Shown: positions 35,924-47,936 of the stretch, one piece after another
Layout of the letters: the number at the start of each line of letters is the position of its first letter
How positions within the stretch are numbered: the stretch's first letter is position 1
Assembly (NCBI GenBank): GCA_902806595.1
Contig: CADCXC010000010.1
Span: 310,001 to 374,000, forward strand
Reading direction: 5' to 3'
Length of the DNA stretch: 64,000 nt
DNA from: Pyrenopolyporus hunteri
Lineage: Eukaryota; Ascomycota; Sordariomycetes; Xylariales; Hypoxylaceae
The notes under the pieces: generated by a model
Database searches by the model: none
Seen by the model: the letters and a program-made list of their open reading frames with translations, nothing else
What the model was told of the DNA's origin: nothing
Translations under genes and position numbers: made by a program

Positions 35924-37948
35924 ATGGCGGAACATCACGTTGTTGGGTTCGCGGATGAAGACGCAGCCAAGATAAAGAAAGATCCCGTGTTAAGCTATAG
36001 AAATAGCAATGATAACGACGTGGAAATCAGCCAGGCAGTGCTCTCCGATGGAGCGACGGATGTTATCGACAGTGTTGCCGAGAAGGCGCTCTGTCGCAAG
36101 TTCGATCTGCGCCTACTGCCAGTTCTAGCTGTGATGGTAAGTTCTTTAGAGATAACCAGCACGCGATCCCTAGAATCCGGCACCATGGGAAACGGCTCAC
36201 GCGCTACTCCGTGGCCTTGTAATTCCTCAGGGATCAGAATGCTAATAGTCCGCGCCAAAGTATCTATTCAATGCTCTCGATAAGGGTAATCTCGGAAACG
36301 CCCAGACCGCGGGGCTATCTAAAGGTAAGCCGCCATGTCCCTCGTCCGTCTCGCCTCTTAGCTGAACGCCGGGCTCGCACGCCTCACTACAGACCTAAAC
36401 TTCCAACCGGGACAGTACAACCAGATAGTCGGCATATTCTTCGTCCCCTATGTCCTGTTCGCGCCACCCCTTGCTATGCTCGGCAAGAAGTTTGGCCCCG
36501 CTCGCGTCCTTCCCATTTTGATGTTTTGTTTCGGCTCTTTCACGCTTCTTACGGCGACGACGACGAACTACGGCGGTATCTTCGCTCTTCGGTGGTTCTT
36601 GGGCATTGCCGAATCTGGCTTCTTCCCTCTTGTGATTTATTACCAGACCACCTTCTACAGACGCGGCGAACTCGCGCGCCGCCTAGCTATATTCTATGCC
36701 GCCTCCAACATAGCCAACGCCTTCAGCGGGCTGCTGGCCTTCGGTGTGTTCCAGATTAAGTCGACGTTGGTAGACCATCCTTGGCGCTGGCTCTTTATCG
36801 TTGAAGGAAGCGTCACCGTGTGCTTTTCGATATTTGCCTTCTTCTACCTGCCCCGGACCGCTGCCGAAGCCCGATTCCTGAACGAAGAAGAGAAAGCGCT
36901 CGCATACCGTCGTATACAGATAGACAGTTCTTCCATAGTCAACGAGAAGTTCGTCCTTAGGGAATCTCTTCGGGTATTCAAGAGGCCGGCGACCTACGGC
37001 TTCTTGATCGTCGAGATCTGCCTCGGCGTCCCTTTACAGGCGGTGGCACTATTCTTGCCACAGATCGTTCAGCGGCTAGTCGACGACACGGTCACGATTA
37101 ATCTTTACACCGTCGCTCCCAATGTCACGGTAAGTAGCCCGGGCGAAGTTTATTGTGAGCATTGAGCCTGTTTCTGACTCAACAGTAGGGCGCGGTCATG
37201 CTACTGGTCCTGGCATTTGCATCCGATAGCCTGCGGATTCGGTTCCCGTTTGTATGTCTTGGCTTTGCATTTACATTTATCGGATTTATTATCTACGCGG
37301 CCATCCAAGACGTCCACGCGCAGATCAGAGTCGCTTACTTCGCAACATTCATGATGTGTTGGGGAACGTCTGCACCGTCCGTCCTATTGAGCACGGTAAG
37401 TTATCTTGACGCATGGCCTCGTCCATATAATATCCGGGATTCACGTGAGCGTGGCGCATCTATACTAAGACGACTTTCTCTTTAGTGGTATAACAACAAT
37501 ATAGCACACGAGGGTGAGCGCTTAACATTGACATCCGTCGGAGTTCCCTTAGCAAACCTCATGGGACTGGTAGCAAGCAACTTATTTCAGGAGAGAGACG
37601 CGCCGAAATATTTTCCCGCTCTAATCGCAACAGCGTGCTTTGGCGCCACCGGATGTCTTGTTGCGGGCTCCTTAGGTCTTTTTAGTATGTCACATCATAG
37701 TCTCTTTTCGCTCTTCACACTCTTCTGGCTGCGTTTATTTGTTTGAGTGGTGGTAGTTCCCCCACCAACCACCCCTTCAAACCGCTATATTCCTCGTACG
37801 GGCTACTGATCGCTGACTTTTTATTAAAGTGATGTGGGACAATAGACGGCGCAACCGTCGCCAAGGTGTAAACCTCACTGCAAAGGATGTACCAACCTTA
37901 CGACTGAGAGACGGTCCTCAAGTCGAGGAATTTAGATGGTTCTTATAG
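35924..37948 (+). CDS. MFS permease, Dal5-like anion:cation symporter family
   Basis: A likely plasma-membrane uptake carrier for an organic anion, vitamin or dipeptide; the fungal Dal5/ACS family includes allantoate, nicotinate and pantothenate carriers. Exons 35924-36136, 36261-36324, 36393-37129, 37189-37395, 37486-37684 and 37830-37948 give 512 aa. Landmarks: LFNALDKGNLGNA in TM1, GQYNQIVGIFFVPYVLFAPP in TM2, the R-W-F-L-G-I-A-E-S-G-F motif, HPWRWLFIVEG, and a charged C-tail ending F-R-W-F-L. Introns are 124, 68, 59, 90 and 145 nt. The ATG has good context (CACCATGG). Substrate not deducible. Confidence 0.9.
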
Positions 37949-38182
37949 ATAGACACTCATCTGCGTAAACGACAGGGCAGATAGGCATTTTGCTGTTTAC
38001 TTCGCCCTAATGTATTTAAATGCAGTCACTATGGGGTTCGGTCGATCCAGGTGACTCGATAGAGGGGTATCAATTGATCTATTTTGTTTACGGGACGTCT
38101 CCGTTCCTAAAACGGCACGCCCCAAAGCTTCTGTGGCTGCGAGTCCCTTACAACTATAGCCTTTAGCCGGATAGGTATGTAT

Positions 38183-39569
38183 CTACGTCTCCGTATCCGA
38201 AAGTCCAACCCCCGAATCAAAACGAGGACGGTTGGGACTTTTAATACCATCGCGTTGGTTCTCCGCTATCCTCCTATACTTTTCATCATCGAACTTCCAG
38301 ATCATTCTCTCCAGATCGTCCGCAGCTGCCGCTTTGCTTTTGACGGCGAGCCTCTCCACTATAGGGTCCTCTTCGACTTGTGCGAAGTATCGCCTCTCCC
38401 AAGTCCCGCCTGTCTCCTTCTCCTGCCTCCGCAACGCGCGCTGAGCATTCTCAATCTTGCTCTTCTCATGTCCTGCGGCAAAGATGTCATTCTCGTTGAT
38501 AGCATCGACAACATACTGCCACGCTCGCCTGGACTCCAGAGGATGTTGAGACTCGATCGGCGCAACCTGGAGCGGTGTCCTCTTTAATAAACCTAGATCG
38601 ACTTTCTCTAGCAGCTCACCCTTTCTACCTTTAATGATATACGAATCGCTCCATCGACCCTCGAGGGTAAATAATGGATTATTTTCGTCGTCATCCTTGT
38701 ATAGGGTGGCGGTGAAGGAGTTGCTTTTGCCCTTCAGCCAACCCTTAGATGAATAGTTAATACGCGACGTATAACCTGAGGAGCTCCGGATATATGAGAC
38801 ACCGCTGAGCTCGGGGGCTATCTGAAGGGTCACGATGCCTTCGACATGGACTTTCGGCATCGTAATCCAGTGGTCCTCGTCGTATTTATCAATGTGCAAT
38901 ATACTATATCCTTTTCGCTCTATATTGATCGTAGACGAAAAGTAGGCTTTCGGCGCGACGTGACCCTCAAGCTAGCTTCAAGTCAGCAGGATTCTCCTCG
39001 GGATGCTAAGTAATTGGAGCTGAAAGGGAAGGTATCTAACCCTAACGCCGTGGGCATGATTCCAGATCCGAAACGCGGTGGCCGGCGGGTGATGGCTGAC
39101 CTGTTCGGTCACTAGATGGGTCGTTCCGGCATCGTCTAGCCATTTTCCTAAGAAAATCTCCCCCAGAAAGGGGTTTAAGGGCTTCATCTTCTTCCTCTTG
39201 CCATTTTCGTCCCTGCTGGCATGTTGGTGCTTTAGCGTGCTCAAAAACCACCGAAGTACCAGTAGAGCCCTTTTATCGGCACTCGATTCTCCCGCAGGGG
39301 AAACGAAAAGACTCGGATGCTCAGCCCAGTACGCGCTATATTCGACAATGGATCGTGGGGCGAGTAAAAAAGGCGGCGCCGTCAAGGATGTGAGATCTCC
39401 TTTGAATGTTGCGACGGACTTGGGGCAAAGAGTTAGTGAGCCAATCTGACCGGGCTTAAGGGGAAGGGATTTAGATCGGTTATACCTTCATGAACTGAAA
39501 CCACGCCGATTTGTGTTGTTGCTCGTCCCTCTTATCGTCGCATCTAACTGGGGCGAGAGGAAGAGACAT
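38183..39569 (-). CDS. Oxysterol-binding protein, Kes1/Osh4 type
   Basis: Exchanges sterol and PI4P between ER and Golgi or plasma membranes. Exons 39569-39486, 39418-39041 and 38971-38183 give 416 aa, the short OSBP type without a PH domain. The fingerprint EQVSHHPP is present. The start SVATFKGDLTSLTAPPF is the lid region, and GKWLDDAG and LEGRWSDSYII follow. Introns are 67 nt (GTATAA donor; ACTAAC branch, CCAAG acceptor) and 69 nt (GTTAGA donor). The C-terminus has the usual charged helix with W-E-R-R-Y-F. Convergent with the MFS gene (234 nt apart). Confidence 0.9.
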
Positions 39570-41095
39570 ATTGGACTCTTTGGCAGGTTTATTACGATAT
39601 TGACCCCAACTGACCGATCCTCTATTCGCCGTATCACGTACTAGTAAGTATCTCGAGTGAGAGAGTGACTACGTAGATACCGAATCCTTCTACGTAGAAT
39701 GTGATTTTCTGGACGGTTTACAAAAGAAGACGGAGGAAACAGAGGGGAGTAAAGGGGGAGTTTTAACGTTCACCCTACGCCAGTTAGTTACCCAGGTACC
39801 TACCAGGTATCTAAGGTGCATGTAGGTAAGTTTACCTTCGTTTACATATTTAAGGTATATAGGTAGTTAGTTATATCGAGATCAAAACCCACCATTGACA
39901 GGGATTCTACCCCGTACAATTTGAGGTAACGCTCAGCCGCCTCTGTTTCTCTAACAATGAGTTGAGACGTTATCTGCTTCACATGCCAAAGCGGGTGCAT
40001 TGTGAAGGCGAGCTTGGGTGGAGCTGGAGATGCCCCTGACCAATCTACGCCCACTGATTCAGGGGGGCGCATCTTCTTGAGCTACTGTATCGTAGTGCGA
40101 CATATCCTAGGATCCTAGGGCACAACAGGGGTATCGGACACTAAAATCACACTAACCATTTCTCCATAGGGTAGCGCAGATTGGGCTGGAGTCTGGACCT
40201 TCGGGGGATGCGCCGCGGCTCAATCAGTTCTATCGTCCATAGTCTACATCTATATATATATTTATATATAGTACAGTGTAGGTACTAGGTAGGTAATGCG
40301 GCACCGTTCCGTATTAAACAAATGTATTGTATTTTCAGCGTTGGATTTGGCACAATTCTCAGGTCACAGACGGATAGCATCCCTTACCAGAGAAGCCATC
40401 GGGAACGAGGAGGTATAAAACGTGAACCCTGCGGCTATTGCACGGCGGACGATCATATGAATAGGTACCAAGGTCAACATTTCTTAACCCCTTGTCGCTA
40501 TCCATCAGTATGCCTCAAGGTACCCAATATTGCTTGCAGTGTGCTGTCCTACCAACTACCACCTATCCTATTACTACATGTAGGTTTACAGTTGAGCCTT
40601 ATGAGAGTTCCTAGGCTAGATAATTCCATGTTGCATACCCAGGTATGTATCCAGGTAAGATAAGTACCTACGTTGTCCGACCACTGAAGTTAGTTTGTTA
40701 AGACGGCGTATAGCCGGGATACCAGATTCACCTAGGACTCAATTTAGTTTAAATCGGGTGCGTATTACCATGGTTTATTTAGACTCGCGACGAAATTAGT
40801 GCCTCCAGAACATGGTAACTCCATGTAGCAATCCAATAATGAGCGATGAACGAAAAGACAAATAGCCCACCTAAGTCCAAGGTGCTTACTCTTTCTAGAA
40901 CATAGGCTATAGATACTAACCACCGCTTACGGAAGCCTCTTAAAATATGCATAGGACTATTGCTGCGTACGATATATGTACTTTGGCCTCGTAGGCTTTG
41001 TTATCACAAGCGCTACATACCTGGATCTGTGCCGGGATCGTTGGAGTCCGTGTGTTTATGATCTGTTATGGGAGTCGTTGGCCGATCAGAATACG
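39570..41095. other. Intergenic region with one doubtful short frame
   Basis: No confirmed gene. See the separate entry for 39842-40072. TA-rich sequence occurs near 40250-40275 and GGTACC-type units near 39795-39815. The rest shows nothing recognised. Confidence 0.5.
39842..40191 (-). CDS. Doubtful short gene fragment, unrecognised
   Basis: A 76-codon minus-strand frame (40072-39842) reads smoothly with mixed helical composition (HPLWHVKQITSQLIVRETEA). Upstream, a GTTAGT...CAGTAG intron could attach it to a Pro/Arg-rich frame ending YPMEKW. Downstream, a GTGGGT donor with an ATAACTAAC branch follows SLSM. These splice signals suggest an interior exon of a small gene, but I could not find a convincing start or end, so it may be a relic. 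No domain recognised. Confidence 0.28.
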
Positions 41096-41362
41096 TTAGC
41101 CGGCTGGAGGACACGGGGTTAACTCACGGCATATCTTCATGCAGCTGTCCTGGCCGGTCCCTTCCTCTGGGAATAATTGCAAGCAGGCATCGTGACAAGT
41201 TTGCTCTACCAACTTTTGGAGTTGTTCTATGATTTCAGACGGGTTAACTCTGGGGTCCGATATGGGAGCAAAGTTCGTGTTGGCATTCCCATCAGGGTAA
41301 GGTGCGGGTAGTGCCGTGCTCATGGTAATGAGGCTAAAAACAATGATAAGAAAAGTACGCAT
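41096..41362 (-). CDS. Small secreted protein with twin CX3C motifs
   Basis: An intronless 88-aa frame. Residues 1-18 are a clear signal peptide (RTFLIIVFSLITMSTALPAP). The mature part has five Cys: C56-x3-C60, 13 residues, C74-x3-C78, then C84 near the end. Paired CX3C motifs with such spacing typify alpha-hairpinin peptides and also the mitochondrial small TIM chaperones; the secretion signal argues against TIM. Such small Cys-rich secreted proteins are commonly effector or antimicrobial candidates, which here is only inference. The longer open frame upstream of the ATG (to 41527) is probably leader sequence. Confidence 0.7.
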   Translation of the reverse strand: MRTFLIIVFSLITMSTALPAPYPDGNANTNFAPISDPRVNPSEIIEQLQKLVEQTCHDACLQLFPEEGTGQDSCMKICRELTPCPPAG

Positions 41363-42315
41363 CGTGAAGAAACGCTGCGGTTTTTGACTAGTTCGACGGG
41401 GACCAATACTGCGTGGGGCGAGGAAGACTGTATTGACGACAGACAGTTTCATACACCTCGGGTGGTTGGGGCCGCGAAAATATATGAACCAAGCGACAAA
41501 GAGACCCAGGGCAGACAATTTCAGCACTTAAATTTGCCATGATTATAACGTTATAGAATGACGCGGGCCCCGAGAATAGCATCCTCCTTTGTTAGATAGG
41601 GGAACTGTGAATGATGAAGAGTCTAAAAATATATTATGGCTTGCTTATAAAGACAAAGCGTAACGCCAATCATGGCCTATTGTTGGTATTATTGGAACCG
41701 ACATGCCGTCCCAGTTGTATACTAGAAGGCATCACACTTACATACGAAGTCCAGAGGGTCAATTTTTGTCTTGTTAGGAAGATTCCACGTACATAGGTAC
41801 CCACAGTCCATACCATGCTATCGATACCATCGCAAGCGCAAGTGTACCATTACAGCAACTTCCCGAAAAGCTCAAGGCACAGCTTTCGTTAGCTCGAATT
41901 TATATTCAATATTTTCTCATAGATCGGTATGTGCCTAGGTACCTAGGTACCGCGTATTCCAGAGTAGAGTCTCCAAGTTCCGTGGAACTTTTAGCCTACA
42001 ATTCGGGGGAGCGTAACAAAAGATACCTCTAAACATACCTACGTCACCCATTATTCTGGGTACCGGCACCGTCATGCTACCACCCCACCACCTGTGTCAC
42101 CGAACCTACCAGGTAGGTACCCTCCGTCAATACCTAGGGTACCTACATGTACGTATACGTAGGTAGGTAGGGAAGTAGGTAGGTACTTACATACCTTCAT
42201 CCCAGACCGACACATATACCTACAGATCCTTTCAAACCTACCATCTTCTTCATTTCACTCCCAATTACATCTATCCGCTCCTTTGGGATGGATTCGCTCT
42301 CTCTCAACGAGAATC
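41363..42315. other. Intergenic region with dense GGTACC palindromes
   Basis: Divergent promoter region for the small secreted protein and rtc5. TAGGTACC-family copies are at 41934-41951 and in a long cluster at 42108-42192. No gene recognised. Confidence 0.6.
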
Positions 42316-44209
42316 ATGGGACAGACCCTGTCAGATGAGGCCAGGCCTCCCCCTTCTAAGGAGATAATTAAGAAAAACCTGGTAGCAAACAACCGATCAC
42401 GACCACGTCTAGAGCTCCTTTCAAACTGACACTCAGCGAATCGTATAGGCCGAGAAGTTCGCTCGTAAATGTTTCGAACCCTTGGAGCTGTATTCTTTCA
42501 AGGACAATTTTAAGTCGCTCGCCGACCAAGAGCAAAATGTCCGCTACTTGAAGGAGGACACCATCGCCCGCTTTCTCGAGCTGCCAGACATCCTCGCCGT
42601 CTCCCCCGTCCTGTTCCATATGTTGACCTACATCGGCGCTTTCCCGTTCCTTCGCGACGCCCCCGCTATCCTTAGCTTCGAGGAGATGATGATGGTGGTG
42701 GTTATAATGACGGAGCGATATACTAAGGTTTTGGCTAAAGGTGCTACCAGCAGGAGGCAATTGTTGTTTAAGAGCTTGGCAGTCTACGACCGTAAGCTTT
42801 CCGAGATCGAGATACAGCAGGATTGTGGCGGTAGGTCGCACTCGCACTCGAATGGATATGCGGCTGGCTTTGCCATTGACGACCCAGGCAACGACCCAGA
42901 CGACGATGCGGCGGACGATGACGACCTCGTTCTGGCTGCACTAGACTCCTTGAGTATTGACGATGTTTTTAAGACGGGCGATTCTCATGCTGTCACCACC
43001 CGTGGTGCTATGATACCGGCGGACAATTTCAGGAAGGTGATCATGCTGCTCCTTCTGATATCGCCGTTGGGTGCTCAAGAGAATCTCTCTAACTACGCTG
43101 ATCGAGTAACGGGCTCAGAACTAGAGGAGTTGAGAGCGACGGCCGAGACTATCTTATCGGCCTTTGTTGACCCGGAGAAGTTTCCCGGCATCACCTACGC
43201 CCAGTTCAACAAGATCCTCCCGTCAAATTTCCCTCTTCTATTCGACGGCTTTAATTCCCTGTTTGAACACTTTCTTTTCTCCAAGAACCTCGACCTATCC
43301 AAACGCAAGGATGGCGCTCCCAGGCTCGTTACCCCTGCAATTGTGCAGCCTCCGTTGTTGCAGCAGAAGGGCCAGATCCTGAATTTAAGCGTCCTATCCC
43401 AGCTGTCTTTTTTTATCAGCGGAAACGAGCTATTCCGGCGGCTACGCTTGCTATATTCAGGCTCCGAGGCTGGCTTTTCTATGGGCAGTTTCGAAACAAA
43501 GGTCTTCAATTGGCGTGCGCCGACCATCGTTCTGGTATCCGGCACTAGGCTTTCGGGCCCGCCGCGTAATGGTGGATCCGAAGGGACTTTCAATGACTCT
43601 TTACCACCCAAGCGATTCCCAGATGGAAGCCCGCCGGATCGTGATCGCTTGGTATTTGGAGCCCTCGTCCGACAGCCCTGGCGACATGCACATAGGGAAT
43701 GTTTCGGGGACGAGGGCACAATTCTTTTTCAACTTGCCCCTACCCACGACGTTTTCCCGGCGTCCGCCCTGAATCGCGATTATGTAGCTTTTACAAAACC
43801 GCCGGCAGCCAATCCAGGTATAAACTTCGGCTGCCCGTATCTGAAGACGAGCCAATCATCGCGGCGCGGGTCACTGCGACGTTTGGGGCCTGTATCGCTG
43901 GTTCTCGATTCGAGTTTCGAATATGGTGTCTTCACCCACGACTACTCGTCTCGCGGTGGGGCGTTTGCGACCAGCGCGTCCCGAAAATACGACTTCCAGG
44001 AACGTTTCCAAATCGACGAACTTGAAGTCTGGGGCTGCGGCGGTGACGAAGAGGCGAGGATACAAAGAGAGAGGTGGGAATGGGAGGCCCGGGAGGCTGA
44101 GGCCAGGAGGAGAATCAATTTAGGTACGGGCGACATCGCTGCCGACCGAGCTCTACTTGAAATGGCGGGATTGATAGGCGCAAATAGGAGTGGAGGATCA
44201 ATGTCTTGA
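42316..44209 (+). CDS. rtc5: TLDc-domain protein RTC5
   Basis: A fungal TLDc protein; yeast Rtc5 was named from a telomere-capping screen and TLDc proteins interact with the V-ATPase. Exons 42316-42381 and 42449-44209 give 608 aa. The first exon encodes MGQTLSDEARPPPSKEIIK, with Gly2 in a possible N-myristoylation context (MGQ). A 67-nt intron joins it to KCFEPLELYSFKD. The TLDc domain covers about residues 340-570, with LVSGTRL, QPWRHAHRECFGDE, SSFEYGVFTHDYSSRGGAF and LEVWGCGGDEE. The C-tail ends in a charged helix with ALLEMAGLIGANR. No frameshift. Confidence 0.9.
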
Positions 44210-44636
44210 TTTGAGGATAGGCTGGGTTGGCGTTATGGGCCATAGGCGCTTGAGGATATTGTGTAATAGAAATACCCAACGTTTGTTGTATGGATATCGA
44301 GTAAAATCAACTTTTTAACTTAGTATCTACCTAGATACCTACCTAGGTAGGTAGGCATACAAGATCCTCCTTCTCGACGCGTCGGTTTACGCAGTATGTG
44401 GCTGGCTGCTAACCGATTATATACAACGGCGTAGTGCAAAGATTAGGCACCTAACCTAGGTAGGTAGCCTTCAATATGAGTGTATGAACAGCTTATCGGT
44501 AAGCAGACTCTTTAACCCCTTACCCCAGATATTCTCTTCCAGTTCCCCCCTGGTCCTAACTTGCTTTGATACCAAATGTTACTTTTAGTGAAGGTGAGTC
44601 AGCCATGAAGCTCGCAAAAAGTATCTTGCGTATCAA
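44210..44636. other. Intergenic region between convergent rtc5 and rcf1
   Basis: No gene. A palindromic TAGATACCTACCTAGGTAGG-type cluster lies at 44328-44355, and another AACCTAGGTAGGTAG at 44453-44467. Confidence 0.6.
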
Positions 44637-45501
44637 TCACTTCCTACTGGCCTCCACTTCGGCCTTCTCCCCTTCAGTTTCTCCCCTGCGGACCTCCTTC
44701 TCCTCAGGAGTCCTTTGGCTCTCGCTCCTTTTTGCCCCGAACCAGCCACCAGCATTCGACAAGGCGCCCAACACATTCGAAGTCTCCTTCTTCTCCTGCG
44801 GGGGAACCTGCCCATCAGTATCGGGACTAGTCGCGGCCTTCGGTGAATCTCCCTTCTGGCTCGCCTGTTCGGTGGCCGCCTTCTCTTTTTCCACGGCGCG
44901 TCTCTGCTGGACGCGGTCCTGTCTCCGCTTCATCGCGGCCTTCAGCTGCTTGTCCTCTTCGTCCCTGACCTCGAGCTCCTTCAGCCACTTCTGGTGTCGC
45001 TCCTGGGCGCGTTGCTGGGCCTCCAGCTTGATCAATTCTTTCCGCTTCTCCCGGTCAGCTCCGTAATACGCCCCGCCGGCCACCATGGCCATGACGGTAA
45101 ATGCCTGCGCGCCGACTCGCGCCCGGAACATGCGTTGAACTTGGGCGTGGTCCCCGCGACGCATGGCGCGCCAGGCATTGAACACAGCAAGAGTGGTGAG
45201 TGACGCGCCTGCTCAGGGGGAGCAGTCATACGACCAGTTGTCAGCTCTGGGCCACGCACAATTATTAAAGGACGCTAAGTAGCTTACCCAGTGGAATTAG
45301 AGGCTCCTCTCGCAGTTTGCGGCCGATTTTCTGCGAAGCGGTTTCATTATACTCTCTGGATTTATGGATTAGCAAGCAAGCAAGGACGCCACCCATTAAT
45401 TCGAAGTGTATTTGAGGGGCGGTGGGCAAGAATGGGAGAGATGAGAGAAGGGGGGGATACCTATTATCGTCAAAAGACGAGGGCATAGACTTATCAGCCA
45501 T
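44637..45501 (-). CDS. rcf1: Respiratory supercomplex factor 1 (RCF1, HIG1 domain)
   Basis: An inner-mitochondrial-membrane protein that binds complexes III and IV and assists cytochrome oxidase assembly. Exons 45501-45461, 45355-45288 and 45208-44637 give 226 aa. The HIG1 domain reads LREEPLIPLG, ..., LAVFNAWRAMRRGDHAQ, with a second transmembrane segment FTVMAMVAGGAYYGA. A long charged coiled-coil tail follows, as in filamentous fungi. The first exon has 41 nt. Introns are 105 and 79 nt. Divergent from ilv1 with 634 nt between the starts. Confidence 0.92.
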
Positions 45502-46135
45502 GTTGACCCTGTTCTAAGCAGCCGTACTACTTCTTCGTTCTCGATTCCTCTAAGCCGGGTGTGAGAAACCCGTACGCCGGGACGAGGTTCAAGTATAATA
45601 CCGACGTCGACGTCGACAGGCGAAGTTCGAATTGCGTAAAATAGAAGTTGAAAGCTTTAGAGAAGTCCGGTACGCATCGAAACGGTTTAGTGTAGGCGGT
45701 ACTTAAATGTAGGTAGCTTCCAGGCAACTTAACGTTTATGCCCGCAGAGATCGGTACCGCCAAAGCCGGAAGGATAAGGGGTGGATACCGATAACCCCGC
45801 TAAAGCTGCTACTAGACTAGACGCCTTTTAATACGCAGTGGGCGTGGCGTACATACCCAAGATACATGTTGGCACCTAGGTCCAGCCTATACCCGGGTAT
45901 GTATTGTACAATACAATACCATACCTACAAGCTAGGTAGGTACGTGCGGTACCTTCTAATCTTTACTCCAAGTTCCAATCGGTTTGAACAGCGGGAAGGT
46001 GCCCCACCATAGAACCAGAGAAAAAAAAATATATGTGATTAAATGAATTTGGTGCTTCTTCCATCATCGTGTCATGTTATCTTCTCTTTACATACCAAAA
46101 GTCAGTAGATATAACTGCTACTAGGTCGTCTCAGC
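45502..46135. other. Divergent promoter region rcf1/ilv1
   Basis: 634 nt between two start codons facing away from each other. It contains AGGTAGGTACGTGCGGTACC-like DNA near 45935-45954 and an A9 run near 46021-46029. No gene recognised. Confidence 0.55.
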
Positions 46136-47936
46136 ATGCCTGGGACAACAGCAGCGCCAATTGATGTTGTAACGGCCAATGGGGCCAGGAACGGTGTCAA
46201 CGGCCTCGCACCACGCACTCCGTCGCCGTCGGGCCTGTCTCTTACTGAGTACAGTGCAAACCCTTCGCCGCCGTCGGAGCGCAGACCTGATAGATTCAAG
46301 GAGATCATACCCGAGGAATTCATCTTGCCTAATGGACACCCTGACGTTCGTCATCATTAAAGTTTTACTTCGGACTCTACCAATGGCTGACCATTGCTTC
46401 TTATTCGCTTAGTACCTACGACTGATCCTCACCTCGAGGGTCTACGAAGCGTGCAAAGAAACCTCCCTTACCCCAGCCACGAACCTTTCGAACCGACTAG
46501 AATGCAACGTCTTGCTCAAGAGAGAAGACGAGCAGCCAGTCTTCAGCTTCAAGCTGCGCGGCGCCTATAACAAGATGGCGCATCTCGACCGAAACCAGAG
46601 TTGGAAGGGGGTTGTTGCTTGCAGTGCCGGAAATCACGCTCAAGGAGTAGCATACTCTGCAAGGTTGCTAAAGATACCAGCAACTATTGTTATGCCCTCG
46701 GGCACCCCAAGCATTAAGCATAGGAACGTTTCGCGGTTGGGCGGCTGCGTCGTGCTTCACGGCCCAGACTTCGACGCCGCTAAGGAAGAATGCGCGAGGC
46801 TAGAACAGCAACATGGCCTAATCAATATACCACCCTTCGATGACCCATACGTCATCGCCGGACAGGGGACCATAGGGATGGAGCTGCTGCGACAGACGAA
46901 TATACAGAAACTTGAAGCAATATTCTGCTGCGTAGGTGGGGGCGGCCTTATCGCAGGTATTGGCGTCTACGTCAAACGCATTGCGCCACACGTCAAAATC
47001 ATCGGGGTCGAGACTGAAGACGCCAACGCCATGGTCCAGTCCCTGGAGCAAGGCAGGCGCGTAGTGCTCAAGGAAGTAGGCCTATTCGCTGACGGCGCGG
47101 CGGTCAAAACCGTCGGCGAGGAAACCTTTCGGATATGTCAAGAGGTAATCGACGACATCGTCCAAGTAAACACCGACGAGACCTGCGCCGCTATCAAGGA
47201 CGTATTCGAGGAGTCCCGCTCGATAGTGGAACCGGCGGGCGCACTGGCTCTTGCGGGTTTGAAGAAGTGGGTTTTAGCGAATCCGTCAAGCGATCCGAAC
47301 CGATCCGTCATAGCCATCACGAGCGGCGCGAACATGAATTTCGACAGGCTACGCTTCGTAGCCGAACGCGCAACTTTAGGCGAGGGTAAGGAGGCTCTGC
47401 TCCACGTGAGTATCCCAGAAAGGCCGGGGGCGTTCGCGGAATTGATCAACCATGTCATGCCGCATGCCGTGACCGAGTTCTCCTATCGTTACGCAACGAG
47501 TGAGATTGCCAACATCCTGATCGGCATTTCGTTGACCGGCGCCGCCTCCGGGCGAATCCTAGAGCTGCAAAACCTAATGGACCGTATTAACCGTAGCGGC
47601 ATGACGGCCACAGACCTCTCGGGCGACGAGCTCGCCAAGTCACATATCCGTTACCTCGTGGGCGGCCGATCGGACGTTGCGGATGAGAGGTTATACATGT
47701 TCAACTTCCCCGAACGCCCCGGGGCCCTCGAAAAATTCTTGAGGACATTACGTTTGAGGTACAATATTAGCCTATTCCAGTATAGAAATGGGGGCAGCGA
47801 CGTAGGTAAAATACTGACGGGTATCCAATGCCCCGAGTCGGAAGTGGTAGACTTAGAGAGGTCGTTTAAGGAGATCGGATACCCCTGGGAGGATTGCACG
47901 CAAAGCACAGTTTTCAAGACGTTCTTAAGGAGTTAG
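46136..47936 (+). CDS. ilv1: Threonine dehydratase (threonine deaminase)
   Basis: A PLP enzyme converting threonine to 2-oxobutyrate, the first step to isoleucine; in fungi it is mitochondrial and isoleucine-inhibited. Exons 46136-46345 and 46413-47936 give 577 aa. The PLP lysine is in SFKLRGAYN, and the phosphate-binding loop is GGGGLIAG. Two C-terminal ACT-like regulatory domains start at SIPERPGAFAEL and NFPERPGALEKF. The single 67-nt intron has the unusual donor GTTCGT and joins HPD to YLRLIL. The N-terminal 55 residues are Pro/Ser-rich and acid-poor; a classical presequence is not obvious. Confidence 0.93.

Noticed and set aside
32550..37948. Esterase, RidA and MFS genes as a metabolic cluster
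   Set aside because: Their likely substrates do not connect and no pathway-specific regulator or synthase is present.
46136..46345. Mitochondrial presequence on threonine dehydratase
   Set aside because: The first 55 residues are Pro/Ser-rich without a clear amphipathic basic helix. The location is taken from the family, not from the sequence.
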